Position numbers and translations under genes: made by a program
In this document: positions 18,464 through 27,475 of the stretch, piece by piece
Position numbering within the stretch: the stretch's first letter is position 1
Layout of the letters: each line of letters begins with the position of its first letter
The notes under the pieces: generated by a model
What the model was told of the DNA's origin: nothing
What the model saw: the letters and a program-made list of their open reading frames with translations, nothing else
The model's database searches: none
Source of the DNA: an uncultured Lachnospiraceae bacterium
Lineage (GTDB): Bacteria > Bacillota > Clostridia > Lachnospirales > Lachnospiraceae
NCBI GenBank assembly: GCA_900317755.1
Contig: ONHZ01000028.1
Coordinates: forward strand, 1-48,255
Length of the DNA: 48,255 nucleotides
Direction: 5' to 3'

Positions 18464-19933
18464 TCACTGTTTCGTGATGTCGTTCGCTACTGTTACAACA
18501 TCTCCGGCACCCATAGTTATCAACAAATCACCGTCAGCAACTTTTTTTGAAAGAAATTCTTCGATTTCTGAAAATGAGTCAAATGCGTATGCATCGCAGC
18601 CTTTTTTCACGAGAATATTGCGGATATCTGTAGAATGAACGCCGTATACATCCTTTTCCCTTGCGGCATAGACCGGAGCAAGCACGACAGTATCTGCCTC
18701 AGAAAGCACATCTGCAAACTGTTGGAGGAAGGCACGGAGCCTCGTGTAAGTATGAGGCTGGAAGACAACGATCAGCTTATTATGCTTTACATTCTTTGCG
18801 GCGCTAATCGTAGCGGCCATCTCTGTAGGATGGTGTGCATAATCATCAATGACTGTGGCTCCGTTGAAGGTGCCGCGGTATTCGAAGCGGCGGTGTGTTC
18901 CTGAAAAATCTGAAAGTCCCCTGATGATGGATTCATTTGAAACGCCAGCCTCCTTGCAGACGGCAATAGCGGCAAGGGCGTTTAAAATATTGTGGCGTCC
19001 GGGAACATGTAAGGTCACATGGGGCAGCTCTTCTCCTTTATATATAGGAGTAAATGAATAGCAGCCCTTTTCATTTACGGATATGTCCTTTGCGGTGGAA
19101 TCAGCATCGTCAGGACCATTTCCCTCTGCAGAAATACCAAAGGTAATGACCTTTCTATTTATTCCCTCTGTGAGTGCCTTGTATTCAGGAATCTTGTCAG
19201 AAATAATGACAGCGCCGTCTTCACGTACATGTGAGCAGTAAGTATGGAAACTGTTTCTGATGTCATTGATGTCCTTGAAGAAATCAAGGTGATCTTCTTC
19301 TACATTTAATACAAGTGCATATTCCGGGTAGAATTCAAGGAAAGAATTCTGGTATTCGCACGCCTCTGCGATGAAGGTTTCAGAAGAGCCTACAAGCACG
19401 TTTGAATTTATGGCAGGAAGGATGCCGCCGACAGTGACAGTCGGCACCTTATCTTTATTCTTATCTGAGAAAACGTATCCATTTTCAGTCTTTTCGAGAT
19501 TTCCGTCCTTTGCAAGGAAGATTTCACTGATCATGGATGTCGTCGTGGTCTTTCCGTGCGTGCCGGCAACGGCGATGGCAAGCGGATATTCGTCCATTAT
19601 GCTTCCGAGCAATTCTGCACGGCGTATGATTTTAAGTCCGAGATCATTTGTGCGGACAAATTCGGGATTGTCCGGATGAATGGCAGCGGTATATACAACC
19701 ACGTCAATTTTTGAAATTTCATTTGCCTTGTCGATATTTTCGGCTGCCTGAGGATAAAAAATATGGGCGCCTAATTCCGTTAGATGCGTGGTAAGTTCTG
19801 TTTCTGAACGGTCAGAACCGGTAACTGTAAATCCACGGTCTAATAGGATTTCTGCGAGTCCACTCATTGAAATTCCGCCAATACCAATGAAATGCACATG
19901 ACATGGATTCTTAAAGCTAATGTGTTTTGACAT
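18464..19933 (-). CDS. murC: UDP-N-acetylmuramate--L-alanine ligase MurC
   Basis: MurC adds L-alanine to UDP-MurNAc, the first amino acid of the peptidoglycan stem peptide. The 489 residues show the Mur ligase order: N-terminal UDP-binding part with GIGGISMSGLAEIL (about 17-30), the ATP loop AGTHGKTTTTS (about 123-133), the central domain with EACEYQNSFLEF and NVEEDHLDFF, then the C-terminal domain with GRHNILNALAA, IDDYAHHPTE and FQPHTYTRL. Length is close to the family's usual 450-490, with a Glu/Asp/Lys-rich insertion near 140-160. The ribosome site is weak (AGAAAGAT). Upstream lies a 5' leader able to fold into a paired structure (19984-20063). The dnaD cluster follows after 205 nt. Confidence 0.95.
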   Translation of the reverse strand: MSKHISFKNPCHVHFIGIGGISMSGLAEILLDRGFTVTGSDRSETELTTHLTELGAHIFYPQAAENIDKANEISKIDVVVYTAAIHPDNPEFVRTNDLGLKIIRRAELLGSIMDEYPLAIAVAGTHGKTTTTSMISEIFLAKDGNLEKTENGYVFSDKNKDKVPTVTVGGILPAINSNVLVGSSETFIAEACEYQNSFLEFYPEYALVLNVEEDHLDFFKDINDIRNSFHTYCSHVREDGAVIISDKIPEYKALTEGINRKVITFGISAEGNGPDDADSTAKDISVNEKGCYSFTPIYKGEELPHVTLHVPGRHNILNALAAIAVCKEAGVSNESIIRGLSDFSGTHRRFEYRGTFNGATVIDDYAHHPTEMAATISAAKNVKHNKLIVVFQPHTYTRLRAFLQQFADVLSEADTVVLAPVYAAREKDVYGVHSTDIRNILVKKGCDAYAFDSFSEIEEFLSKKVADGDLLITMGAGDVVTVANDITKQ

Positions 19934-19983
19934 GGTTAAATCTTTCTAAAATAAAAAAAACAGTATTTACATCAATGCTTTAA

Positions 19984-20064
19984 TGCGTTATCATAATTCT
20001 TTGTTCGCTAGAGCCGCTGCTTGGGTTTTGCTGCCAGTCAAAATGGCTCCACCATAAAACGCAC
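19984..20064 (-). ncRNA. candidate structured RNA in the murC leader
   Basis: Read on the minus strand, TGCGTT (20063-20058) pairs with AACGCA (19989-19984). Inside, TGGAGCC (20051-20045) pairs with GGCTCTA (20015-20009). Within that, TTTTG (20043-20039) pairs with CAAAA (20030-20026) around the loop ACTGGCAG. A TATAAG -10-like element (20075-20070) would start transcription at the foot of the first helix, and a run of eight T lies between the structure and the murC ATG. It does not match a riboswitch class I can name. Fold inferred by eye. Confidence 0.35.
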
Positions 20065-20170
20065 TATGCCTTATACTACATCATTAACAGGCAAAAGTAA
20101 AACAAAACAATTTGTAGTGAATGTATTCAAAAAATAGTGGCGATTTTACGAAAAATTTAGTAATAATTAT

Positions 20171-20198
20171 TTTATTTTTCTTTTGAATATGGTATATT
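20171..20198 (+). promoter_or_regulatory. candidate promoter for glgC-glgD
   Basis: TTTATT, a 16-nt spacer and TATATT lie about 50 nt upstream of the glgC start, in a very AT-rich stretch. Several other -10-like words nearby make the exact choice uncertain. Apart from this and the murC leader, the 312-nt gap between murC and glgC shows nothing else. Confidence 0.3.
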
Positions 20199-20245
20199 AG
20201 TAATAATTTCACGAAACTATTTTTAAACTGAAATGAGGTGAGGTT

Positions 20246-21520
20246 ATGATGCATAAAGAGATGATTGCCATGCTTCTAGCCGGCGGTCAGGGCTCGCGAC
20301 TTGGAGTTCTTACGGCTGACATGGCAAAGCCCGCAGTAGCATTCGGCGGAAAGTATAGGATTATCGATTTTCCGTTAAGCAACTGCATCAATTCCGGCAT
20401 CGATACCGTAGGCGTTTTGACACAGTATCAGCCGATGGCATTAAATCAGCATATCGGAATCGGTATTCCGTGGGATCTTGATAGAAACGAGGGTGGCGTT
20501 TCTGTTCTTCCTCCATATGAAAAGAGTGATACTTCAGAATGGTATTCCGGTACCGCAAATGCTATTTATCAGAATCTGAATTATATTGACGGTTTCAGCC
20601 CGGACTATGTTCTGATTCTTTCTGGTGATCACATCTACAAGATGGATTACGAAGCCATGCTTGATTTCCATAAGCAGAACAATGCAGACTGCACGATCGC
20701 AGTTATTCCTGTTCCTATGGAAGAGGCATCCAGATTCGGAATTGTCGTTACAGATGACAATAAAAAGATTACCGAATTCCAGGAGAAGCCTGAGCATCCG
20801 AATTCGAATCTGGCATCCATGGGTATTTATATATTCAGCTGGCCGGCACTTCGCGAGGCTCTTGTTTCCCTGAAGGATCAGAGCAACTGCGATTTCGGAA
20901 AGCACATCATTCCATACTGCCACAAGAAGGGCGAGCGGTTATTCGCATGGGAGTTCAATGGCTACTGGAAGGATGTTGGAACCCTTGGTTCTTATTGGGA
21001 ATCCAATATGGAGCTCATCGATCTTATTCCTGAATTCAATCTCTATGAGGAATTCTGGAAGATCTATACAAAGCAGACGATTATCGAGCCTTCGTTCCTT
21101 GGCGCATCATCAACGGTTTCAAAGGCAATCGTCGGTGCTGGTGCCAGGGTTTATGGTGAGGTCACAGGTTCGGTTCTTTCGGCAGGCGTTATCGTTGAAG
21201 AAGGCGCAGTCGTAAGGGATTCCATCATCATGAAGAATACGGTAATCCACAAAGGCACGTATATTGAGAAATCCATCATTGCCCAGGACTGCAAGATTGG
21301 CGCAAACTGCAAGATTGGTGTTGGCGAGGAAGCTCCTTCAAAGCTCAATGCTTCCATTTATTCTTATGGCCTTGCAGTCATTGGAAACAAGTCAATCATT
21401 CCGGACAATGTCACAATTGGAAAGAATACGGCGATCAGAGGTGTTACAGATTCTGAGGATTATCCGAATGGAGCACTTGAAAGCGGCGGTTATATCATAA
21501 AGGCAGGTGAGGAAGCATGA
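20246..21520 (+). CDS. glgC: glucose-1-phosphate adenylyltransferase, catalytic subunit GlgC
   Basis: GlgC makes ADP-glucose from glucose 1-phosphate and ATP, the committed step of bacterial glycogen synthesis. The 424 residues include the nucleotide-binding N-terminus [14 protein letters not shown] (about 9-22), [15 protein letters not shown], the substrate region [17 protein letters not shown], and GYWKDVGT. The C-terminal left-handed beta-helix region has hexapeptide-like repeats ([24 protein letters not shown]). A strong GAGGTGAGG site precedes tandem ATG codons at 20246 and 20249, and either could be used. The stop overlaps the glgD start by 4 nt, so the two are translationally coupled and probably form a hetero-oligomer. 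Confidence 0.95.
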   Translation: MMHKEMIAMLLAGGQGSRLGVLTADMAKPAVAFGGKYRIIDFPLSNCINSGIDTVGVLTQYQPMALNQHIGIGIPWDLDRNEGGVSVLPPYEKSDTSEWYSGTANAIYQNLNYIDGFSPDYVLILSGDHIYKMDYEAMLDFHKQNNADCTIAVIPVPMEEASRFGIVVTDDNKKITEFQEKPEHPNSNLASMGIYIFSWPALREALVSLKDQSNCDFGKHIIPYCHKKGERLFAWEFNGYWKDVGTLGSYWESNMELIDLIPEFNLYEEFWKIYTKQTIIEPSFLGASSTVSKAIVGAGARVYGEVTGSVLSAGVIVEEGAVVRDSIIMKNTVIHKGTYIEKSIIAQDCKIGANCKIGVGEEAPSKLNASIYSYGLAVIGNKSIIPDNVTIGKNTAIRGVTDSEDYPNGALESGGYIIKAGEEA

Positions 21521-22635
21521 AGGCACTAGGTATTATCCTTGCGGGCGGCAACTCTACTAGAATGAAGGCTCTTTCAGACAAGCGAGCTATTTCTGCTATG
21601 CCAATTGCCTGCAGTTACAGAAGCATCGATTTTTCTCTTTCAAATATGACGAATTCCGGCATCCAGACAGTAGCTGTACTTTCCCAGTACAATGCCAGGA
21701 GCCTGAATGAGCACCTGAATTCATCAAAATGGTGGAATTTCGGTCGTAAGCAGGGCGGACTTTTCCTGTTTACCCCTACCGTCACAGCAGACAACAGCTG
21801 GTGGTACAGAGGTACTGCAGATGCTATGTGGCAGAATATCGACTTCCTGAAAAGACGCCATGAACCGTATGTAGTCATTACTTCCGGCGACTGCGTTTAC
21901 AAGATGGATTTCAATCCTGTTCTTGAGTTCCACATTCAGAAGCAGGCTGATATTACTGTAGTATGTTCAAAGCTTCCTGAAGGCGATGATCCGAGTCGTT
22001 TTGGTACAGTGAAGATTGATGGCGAAGGTCTTGTAACAGAGTTCGAGGAGAAGCCGATGATGGCTCATTCGAATATCGTTTCAACAGGTACCTACATCAT
22101 CCGCAGAAGAAAGCTCATTGAACTTCTTGAGCAGTGCAACCGCGAGGGCAGATACAATTTCGTTACCGATATTCTTGTCCGTTACAAGGGCATGAAGAAG
22201 ATATATGGCTATATGCTTGAGGATTACTGGTCAAACATCGCTACAGTAGATGCATATTTCAAGACAAATATGGATTTCCTGAAGCCTGATGTACAGGAAT
22301 TCTTCTTCCAGAAGGAGCCCAGGATTTATTCAAAATCACAGGATCTTCCTCCTGCAAAGTTCAACGTTGGAAGCAATGTAAAGAACAGCCTTATAGGCAG
22401 CGGAAGTATCATCAATTCCACGGTTGAAAACAGTGTTATTTTCAAGAGAGTTTTCATTGGAAACAACAGCGTGGTAAAGAATTCAATTATTCTGAATGGC
22501 GCTTATGTTGGTGATAATGTTCATGTTGAAAACTGTATTGTTGAAAGTAACGAGACTCTTCTCTCCGATGTGAACTATGTAGGTGAGAATGAGATAAAGA
22601 TCGTTTTCGAGCGGCAGAACCGCTACGGAATCTGA
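21517..22635 (+). CDS. glgD: GlgD, regulatory-type ADP-glucose pyrophosphorylase subunit
   Basis: GlgD is the second subunit of Firmicute ADP-glucose pyrophosphorylase and raises the activity of GlgC. The 372-residue protein keeps the overall fold but has an altered nucleotide-binding loop, [17 protein letters not shown], in place of GGxGxRL.xLT. The usual catalytic Asp region reads [13 protein letters not shown], and EFEEKP is kept. A shorter beta-helix follows ([25 protein letters not shown]). These changes and the length difference from GlgC are as expected for GlgD. It starts at ATGA, overlapping the glgC stop. No clear terminator follows. Confidence 0.93.
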   Translation: MKALGIILAGGNSTRMKALSDKRAISAMPIACSYRSIDFSLSNMTNSGIQTVAVLSQYNARSLNEHLNSSKWWNFGRKQGGLFLFTPTVTADNSWWYRGTADAMWQNIDFLKRRHEPYVVITSGDCVYKMDFNPVLEFHIQKQADITVVCSKLPEGDDPSRFGTVKIDGEGLVTEFEEKPMMAHSNIVSTGTYIIRRRKLIELLEQCNREGRYNFVTDILVRYKGMKKIYGYMLEDYWSNIATVDAYFKTNMDFLKPDVQEFFFQKEPRIYSKSQDLPPAKFNVGSNVKNSLIGSGSIINSTVENSVIFKRVFIGNNSVVKNSIILNGAYVGDNVHVENCIVESNETLLSDVNYVGENEIKIVFERQNRYGI

Positions 22636-22739
22636 TACCAAATATTGCGAGATTGAAAATCTGCAGACAAATGGAAAATCCGAAGGTATCATAAATAAAT
22701 AATTTTCACATGTATATGTGTTAATTAAATATGCTTGAT

Positions 22740-22785
22740 CAGACCGAGTGAGGCAAAGAAGGTTCACAGTGGTTTTTTCGGTCTG
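22740..22785 (+). promoter_or_regulatory. hairpin in the spoVG 5' leader
   Basis: CAGACCGA (22740-22747) pairs with TCGGTCTG (22778-22785), and inside it GTGA can pair with TCAC. The structure is about 60 nt upstream of the spoVG start and has no T tail after the 3' arm, so it is not an ordinary terminator. Confidence 0.4.
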
Positions 22786-22846
22786 GGCCGCTTCGTTTAT
22801 GATTAGGTGGGAGAGTTTTCTGCCTGGTTAGAAGGAGTTACTTCAG

Positions 22847-23110
22847 ATGCAGATAACAGATATCCGTATCAGGAAGCTCGAAAAAGAGGGCAAAATGAAG
22901 GCGGTCGTATCCGTTACGTTTGATGATGAGTTCGTTGTGCATGACATTAAAGTATTAGCTGGAGATAGTGGGCTTTTCATTGCAATGCCTTCAAGGCGGG
23001 GATCCGATGGTGATTATAGAGACATCGCCCATCCTATCGAGCAGAATTTCCGAAAGGAACTTCAGACTAAAATCCTTGAGAAGTACAAGGAAAAATATGG
23101 TGAAAGCTGA
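22847..23110 (+). CDS. spoVG: SpoVG family regulator
   Basis: SpoVG is a small RNA/DNA-binding regulator acting on septation, sporulation timing and surface or virulence genes in Firmicutes. The 87-residue protein matches the family over its full length: [45 protein letters not shown] and a C-terminal helix. AGAAGGAG is placed before the ATG. The order spoVG, pth, mfd recalls B. subtilis, where spoVG also lies a few genes upstream of pth and mfd. The leader contains a stable hairpin. A strong terminator follows. Presence of spoVG does not by itself show that the organism sporulates. Confidence 0.95.
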   Translation: MQITDIRIRKLEKEGKMKAVVSVTFDDEFVVHDIKVLAGDSGLFIAMPSRRGSDGDYRDIAHPIEQNFRKELQTKILEKYKEKYGES

Positions 23111-23129
23111 ATAGTCTGATCCTCTTAGG

Positions 23130-23160
23130 ACCGCCTGCAAAGAAGCAGGCGGTTTTGTTA
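23130..23160 (+). terminator. terminator after spoVG
   Basis: ACCGCCTGC and GCAGGCGGT form a perfect 9-bp stem with a 6-nt loop, followed by TTTTGTTA. Confidence 0.9.
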
Positions 23161-23183
23161 TGTTTAAATAGATAAAATTGCTC

Positions 23184-23214
23184 TTGACAGTGCTTTGTGA
23201 AATCGGCTATGGTG
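23184..23214 (+). promoter_or_regulatory. candidate promoter for pth-mfd
   Basis: A perfect -35 TTGACA is followed, after 19 nt, by TATGGT. The spacing is long and the -10 imperfect, but its position between the spoVG terminator and pth fits. Confidence 0.35.
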
Positions 23215-23247
23215 TGTAAATTGTAAAAAATTTTGGAGAAATTTATC

Positions 23248-23808
23248 ATGTATGTAATAGCAGGCCTGGGAAATCCGGGCATGAAATATAGTGGAACAAG
23301 GCATAATGCCGGTTTTGAGGCACTTGATCTTATTGCAAAAAAGAATGGCATTACCATCAGGAAAAATGAGTTTCGTGCGCTTACCGGGACCGGTGTCATG
23401 GAGGGCGAGAAGGTGCTTCTGATGAAGCCGCAGACCTTCATGAATCTTTCCGGCGAGGCAATAGGTCCGCTCTGCGCATATTATGGCGTCGATCCTTCGA
23501 CGAACCTCATCGTACTCTCGGATGACATAGCCCTTCCTGCAGGGAAAATCCGGATACGTGCAAAGGGCTCGGCAGGCGGACATAATGGACTGAAGGACAT
23601 TATTGCAAACTGCCATACGGATGCTTTCAAAAGAATAAGAATCGGCATGGGTGTCTTCCAGAATGGAGACGATATGGTAAGCTTCGTTTTAGGAAAGCCG
23701 CCGAAAACCGACAGGGCGCTTATAGAAGATGCTTTCGACAGAGCCGAGCAGGCCGTGCATGTCATCATCACCGATGGTGTAGAAGCCGCCATGAACAAAT
23801 TTAATTAA
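23248..23808 (+). CDS. pth: peptidyl-tRNA hydrolase
   Basis: Pth frees tRNA from peptidyl-tRNA dropped by ribosomes. The start is placed at the ATG at 23248 (MYVIAGLGNPG), 9 nt after a GGAG site; an upstream in-frame TTG at 23233 overlaps that site and is not used. The 186 residues carry the family signatures: GLGNPG, the catalytic His in TRHNAGF, MKPQTFMNLSG, and the catalytic Asp region LSDDIALPAGKIRIR followed by GSAGGHNGLKDI. Length is standard. Only 2 nt separate it from mfd, so they form an operon. Confidence 0.96.
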   Translation: MYVIAGLGNPGMKYSGTRHNAGFEALDLIAKKNGITIRKNEFRALTGTGVMEGEKVLLMKPQTFMNLSGEAIGPLCAYYGVDPSTNLIVLSDDIALPAGKIRIRAKGSAGGHNGLKDIIANCHTDAFKRIRIGMGVFQNGDDMVSFVLGKPPKTDRALIEDAFDRAEQAVHVIITDGVEAAMNKFN

Positions 23809-23810
23809 CA

Positions 23811-26800
23811 ATGAATATATTTAAATTAGCGGTCGATCAGATTCCGGCGGTTGCCGAGCTTGAAGACGAATTACAAAAGAACAGCGGCAAAATTTATTCT
23901 CTGTCCGGCATACCTGATGCGGCAAAGGCACAGATGATTTTTGGCGTGGGAGAAAATGCGTCTCTTCGTCTAGTCATCTGTGAAGATGAGAAAAAGGCAA
24001 AGGACAGGATGGAGGAATACAGCCTCTTTGACAAGGAGACCGCGTATTTTCCGTCAAAGGATATTCTCTTTTATGAGTCCGACCTTCGAAGCAATGAGCT
24101 TTCAAAAGAGAGAATAAATACAATCGAGAGGCTGATTTCCGGAGACAGAATTACTGTCTTTACGACGGCGGAAGCTTTGATGAACCGGATTCCCTCAAAG
24201 GAGCGGTTTAATAAAAGCTTCCTTAGGATTAAGGTAGGGGATGAACTTGATTTGGAAGACCTTCGTGTTTTCCTGATCAGGCTTGGCTATGAGACGACGG
24301 GAACTGTCGAAGGCGCTGGCGAATTTTCAATCCGGGGCGGCATCGTCGATATTTTCCCGATGACAGAGGACCTGCCATTTCGAATCGAATTTTTTGGAGA
24401 TGAAGTCGATTCGATCCGTTCTTTTGATGTAGAAAGCCAGAAGTCAATCGAGCGGGCAGACGAGGTAAGGATTTCGCCTGCGAGCGAATTTCTGCCCGAT
24501 TCCGATGAGCAGATTGACGGAATGAAGAGACTTTCGAAGGATGCAAAGAACATCATTGATGGTCTATATGCTGCGCACAAGAATGAAAATGCCTTCCGGA
24601 TGAAGAGCAAACTCGAGAATCTGCAGGATCTTGCTGACAGGCATATTTTCGGTCAGGAATTCGAGGCATATGCTAATTATTTCGTAAAGGATACTGTTTC
24701 ACTGCTCGATTATTTTCTATCGGATTCTGGCACTTCCCATATTTTCTTCGATGAGCCCGCACATATATTAAATTCTATCACACTGGCAAATGACGAGTGG
24801 ACCGAAAGCATGGCACACCGTCTTGAAGCAGGCGATGCCCTGCCGCTCCAGAAGGACATGCTTTTTTCTGAGAAGGAAATTCTTTCAGCATTTTCGAAAG
24901 CAAGCGGCATCACCCTTTCGATGCTTGACTATACAAAGGGAAAGATAAAGACCGAAAAGAGATTTTCGATTTCAACATCACAGATTATTAATTTCCATGG
25001 AAATTTCGAATTACTCCTAAAGGAGCTTGATAAATATAAGAAACTAAAACGGAAAATTGTCATTGTTTCACCGTCCCGTACCCGTGGCGAGCGGCTTGCT
25101 AAAGAGATTTCAGAGAGGGATATTCCGGCTTATTTTTCCGAAGAACTGGATAGGAAGATGACGGAGGGGGAAATCCTTGTCACGGCTGGTTTCCTTCGTG
25201 AAGGCATCGAGTATCCGGATTCCGGTTTTGTCTTCATTTCTGAGAGCGACATCTTTGGTTCGGCTAGAAAAAAGAAAAAGATAAAGCGATATTCAGGTGA
25301 CAAAATCCGATCGCTCCGGGACATTTCACCGGGAGACTATGTCGTTCACGAAAATTATGGTGTTGGCATATACCGCGGCCTTGAAAAAATCGAGATGGAC
25401 GGTGTCGCAAAGGATTATATCAAGCTTTCCTATGATAAGGGCGACAACCTCTATATTCCGGCGACCCAGTTCGACCTGATTGGCAAATATTCAGGCAGCG
25501 ACGGCAAAAAGCCGAAGCTTAATTCTCTAAATAATAATGAGTGGAAAAAGACCGTTGGCAAGGTAAAGTCTGCTGTTTCACTTGTTGCAAAGGATCTGGT
25601 GGAGCTTTATGCAAAGCGGCAGCAGGAGACCGGCTTCGTGTATTCAGCTGACAATGATATGCAGCGCGAGTTTGAGGAGAGCTTCCCATATGAAGAGACT
25701 GAGAGCCAGCTTGCCGCGATTGAAGACGTGAAGAAGGATATGGAAAGTCCGAAGATCATGGACAGGCTGATCTGCGGTGATGTCGGTTTCGGTAAGACGG
25801 AAATTGCCCTTCGTGCTGCATTCAAGGCAGTCCTCGATGGGAAGCAGGTCGTCTATCTGGTTCCGACCACAATCCTCGCGGAACAGCATTACAATACCTT
25901 CAAATCCAGAATGGCGAATTATCCAATAAATATAGAGATGATGAGCCGTTTCAGGACGACCGCTGAAAATAAAAAGACAGCGGAAAAATTAAAAACCGGG
26001 CAGATAGATATCGTCATCGGTACGCACAGGCTCTTGTCAAAAGATGTCGGCTTTAAGAATCTTGGACTCTTAATCATTGACGAGGAGCAGCGCTTCGGTG
26101 TTTCACATAAGGAAAAAATAAAGAAACTGAAGGAAAACGTAGATGTGCTGTCACTTTCTGCTACGCCTATTCCGAGAACCCTGAATATGTCAATGATTGG
26201 AATCAGGGACATGAGTCTTCTTGAGGAAGCACCGCAGGAAAGAATGCCGATTCAGACTTTCGTATTTGAGAGAAATCCTGAGCTGATTCGTGAGGCAATC
26301 AATCGTGAGCTTGCAAGGGGCGGACAGGTTTATTATGTCACGAATGTTGTAAGGACCATTGCAGATGTTGCAGCAGAAATCCAGGCTCTTGTGCCGGATG
26401 CGACAGTGGCATATGCGCACGGACAGATGCCAGAGGGAAAGCTTGAGGAAATCATGTCCGACTTCATAAACCGCGAAATCGATGTCCTCGTTGCAACGAC
26501 GATTATTGAAATCGGCCTTGATATCTCAAATGTAAATACGATCATCATTCATGATGCAGACAGGCTTGGACTGTCACAGCTTTACCAGCTCCGCGGCCGT
26601 GTCGGAAGATCGAACAGGACCGCCTATGCCTACCTTATGTATAAGAAGGACAAGGTCCTGAAGGAAGTCGCAGAAAAGAGACTTGCGGCGATCAGGGAAT
26701 TTACGGACTTAGGAAGCGGCTTTAAGATTGCGATGCGTGACCTTGAAATCCGCGGTGCCGGAACGCTTCTCGGTGAGGCACAGTCTGGACATATGGAAGC

Positions 26801-27350
26801 TGTCGGCTACGATATGTACATAAAGCTTCTGCAGAATGCGCTGAAGGAAGAAAATGGCGAGGAGACTGCACCAGATTTCAATACAGAAATAGACCTTGAC
26901 ATCGATGCCTTCCTGCCGCCTGACTATATTCAGGATGAGGTCCAGAAGCTTGATATTTATAAGAGAATATCCGAGATTTCTTCAGAAAAAGAGCTTTCCG
27001 ACATGACAGATGAGCTGATCGACCGCTTTGGTGATCCGCCGAAATCTGTGATGAACCTGCTCGGTGTTTCACTGCTTCGAAGCCATGCCCATGAAGCATA
27101 TATTACCGAAATAAAGCAGACCGGGAAAAAATACAAAATTTCACTTTACCCGGAAGGAAAACTCGATGCAGCGAAGATTCCGGAAGTGCTTTCGGATTAT
27201 TCTCCTTATCTTTCATTCTCAGCCGAAAAAAATGCACCGGCCTTCGTATTTGACTGCGGAAAGAATAATAAGATGTCGGAGAAGGAAATTTCCGCTGTAC
27301 CAAACACAATGGTGAAGGAAATAAAAGATAAATTACTTCTTACAGAATGA
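23811..27350 (+). CDS. mfd: transcription-repair coupling factor Mfd
   Basis: Mfd removes RNA polymerase stalled at DNA damage and recruits UvrA. The 1,179 residues follow the family order: UvrB-like N-terminal module (about 1-400; EFSIRGGIVDIFP and IEFFGDEVDSIRSFD), RNA-polymerase-interaction CarD-like domain (about 505-570; DYVVHENYGVGIYRGLE), and superfamily II translocase (Walker A GDVGFGKTEIAL from 656, DEEQRFGV box, SATPIPRTLNM, and helicase motif VI QLRGRVGRS). The TRCF C-terminal domain (about 1,030-1,160) holds PPDYIQDEVQKLDIYKRI. Length is typical. The start codon is 2 nt after the pth stop and lacks a strong ribosome site of its own, suggesting coupling. Confidence 0.97.
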   Translation: MNIFKLAVDQIPAVAELEDELQKNSGKIYSLSGIPDAAKAQMIFGVGENASLRLVICEDEKKAKDRMEEYSLFDKETAYFPSKDILFYESDLRSNELSKERINTIERLISGDRITVFTTAEALMNRIPSKERFNKSFLRIKVGDELDLEDLRVFLIRLGYETTGTVEGAGEFSIRGGIVDIFPMTEDLPFRIEFFGDEVDSIRSFDVESQKSIERADEVRISPASEFLPDSDEQIDGMKRLSKDAKNIIDGLYAAHKNENAFRMKSKLENLQDLADRHIFGQEFEAYANYFVKDTVSLLDYFLSDSGTSHIFFDEPAHILNSITLANDEWTESMAHRLEAGDALPLQKDMLFSEKEILSAFSKASGITLSMLDYTKGKIKTEKRFSISTSQIINFHGNFELLLKELDKYKKLKRKIVIVSPSRTRGERLAKEISERDIPAYFSEELDRKMTEGEILVTAGFLREGIEYPDSGFVFISESDIFGSARKKKKIKRYSGDKIRSLRDISPGDYVVHENYGVGIYRGLEKIEMDGVAKDYIKLSYDKGDNLYIPATQFDLIGKYSGSDGKKPKLNSLNNNEWKKTVGKVKSAVSLVAKDLVELYAKRQQETGFVYSADNDMQREFEESFPYEETESQLAAIEDVKKDMESPKIMDRLICGDVGFGKTEIALRAAFKAVLDGKQVVYLVPTTILAEQHYNTFKSRMANYPINIEMMSRFRTTAENKKTAEKLKTGQIDIVIGTHRLLSKDVGFKNLGLLIIDEEQRFGVSHKEKIKKLKENVDVLSLSATPIPRTLNMSMIGIRDMSLLEEAPQERMPIQTFVFERNPELIREAINRELARGGQVYYVTNVVRTIADVAAEIQALVPDATVAYAHGQMPEGKLEEIMSDFINREIDVLVATTIIEIGLDISNVNTIIIHDADRLGLSQLYQLRGRVGRSNRTAYAYLMYKKDKVLKEVAEKRLAAIREFTDLGSGFKIAMRDLEIRGAGTLLGEAQSGHMEAVGYDMYIKLLQNALKEENGEETAPDFNTEIDLDIDAFLPPDYIQDEVQKLDIYKRISEISSEKELSDMTDELIDRFGDPPKSVMNLLGVSLLRSHAHEAYITEIKQTGKKYKISLYPEGKLDAAKIPEVLSDYSPYLSFSAEKNAPAFVFDCGKNNKMSEKEISAVPNTMVKEIKDKLLLTE

Positions 27351-27364
27351 CATAAAAAATCTGC

Positions 27365-27393
27365 TTTACGATTTTTTAGCATTATTATATAAT
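27365..27393 (+). promoter_or_regulatory. promoter for the PrsA-like lipoprotein and murA
   Basis: TTTACG, a 17-nt spacer and a perfect TATAAT are followed by a predicted start near 27400, 75 nt before the lipoprotein start codon. Confidence 0.6.
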
Positions 27394-27475
27394 ATCAATT
27401 TATGTGGAACGGATTTTGATATTATTAAGCATCGCAATCCGTGCCATCATAAATAAATTTTGGAGATTAAGGATT

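Noticed and set aside
20009-20052. SAM-I-like words (GGTGGAG, GACTGGC, AAACCC) in the murC leader
   Set aside because: The GGCAACC element and the P1, P3 and P4 arms of SAM-I are missing and the pairing differs; compare the real SAM-I element before metK.
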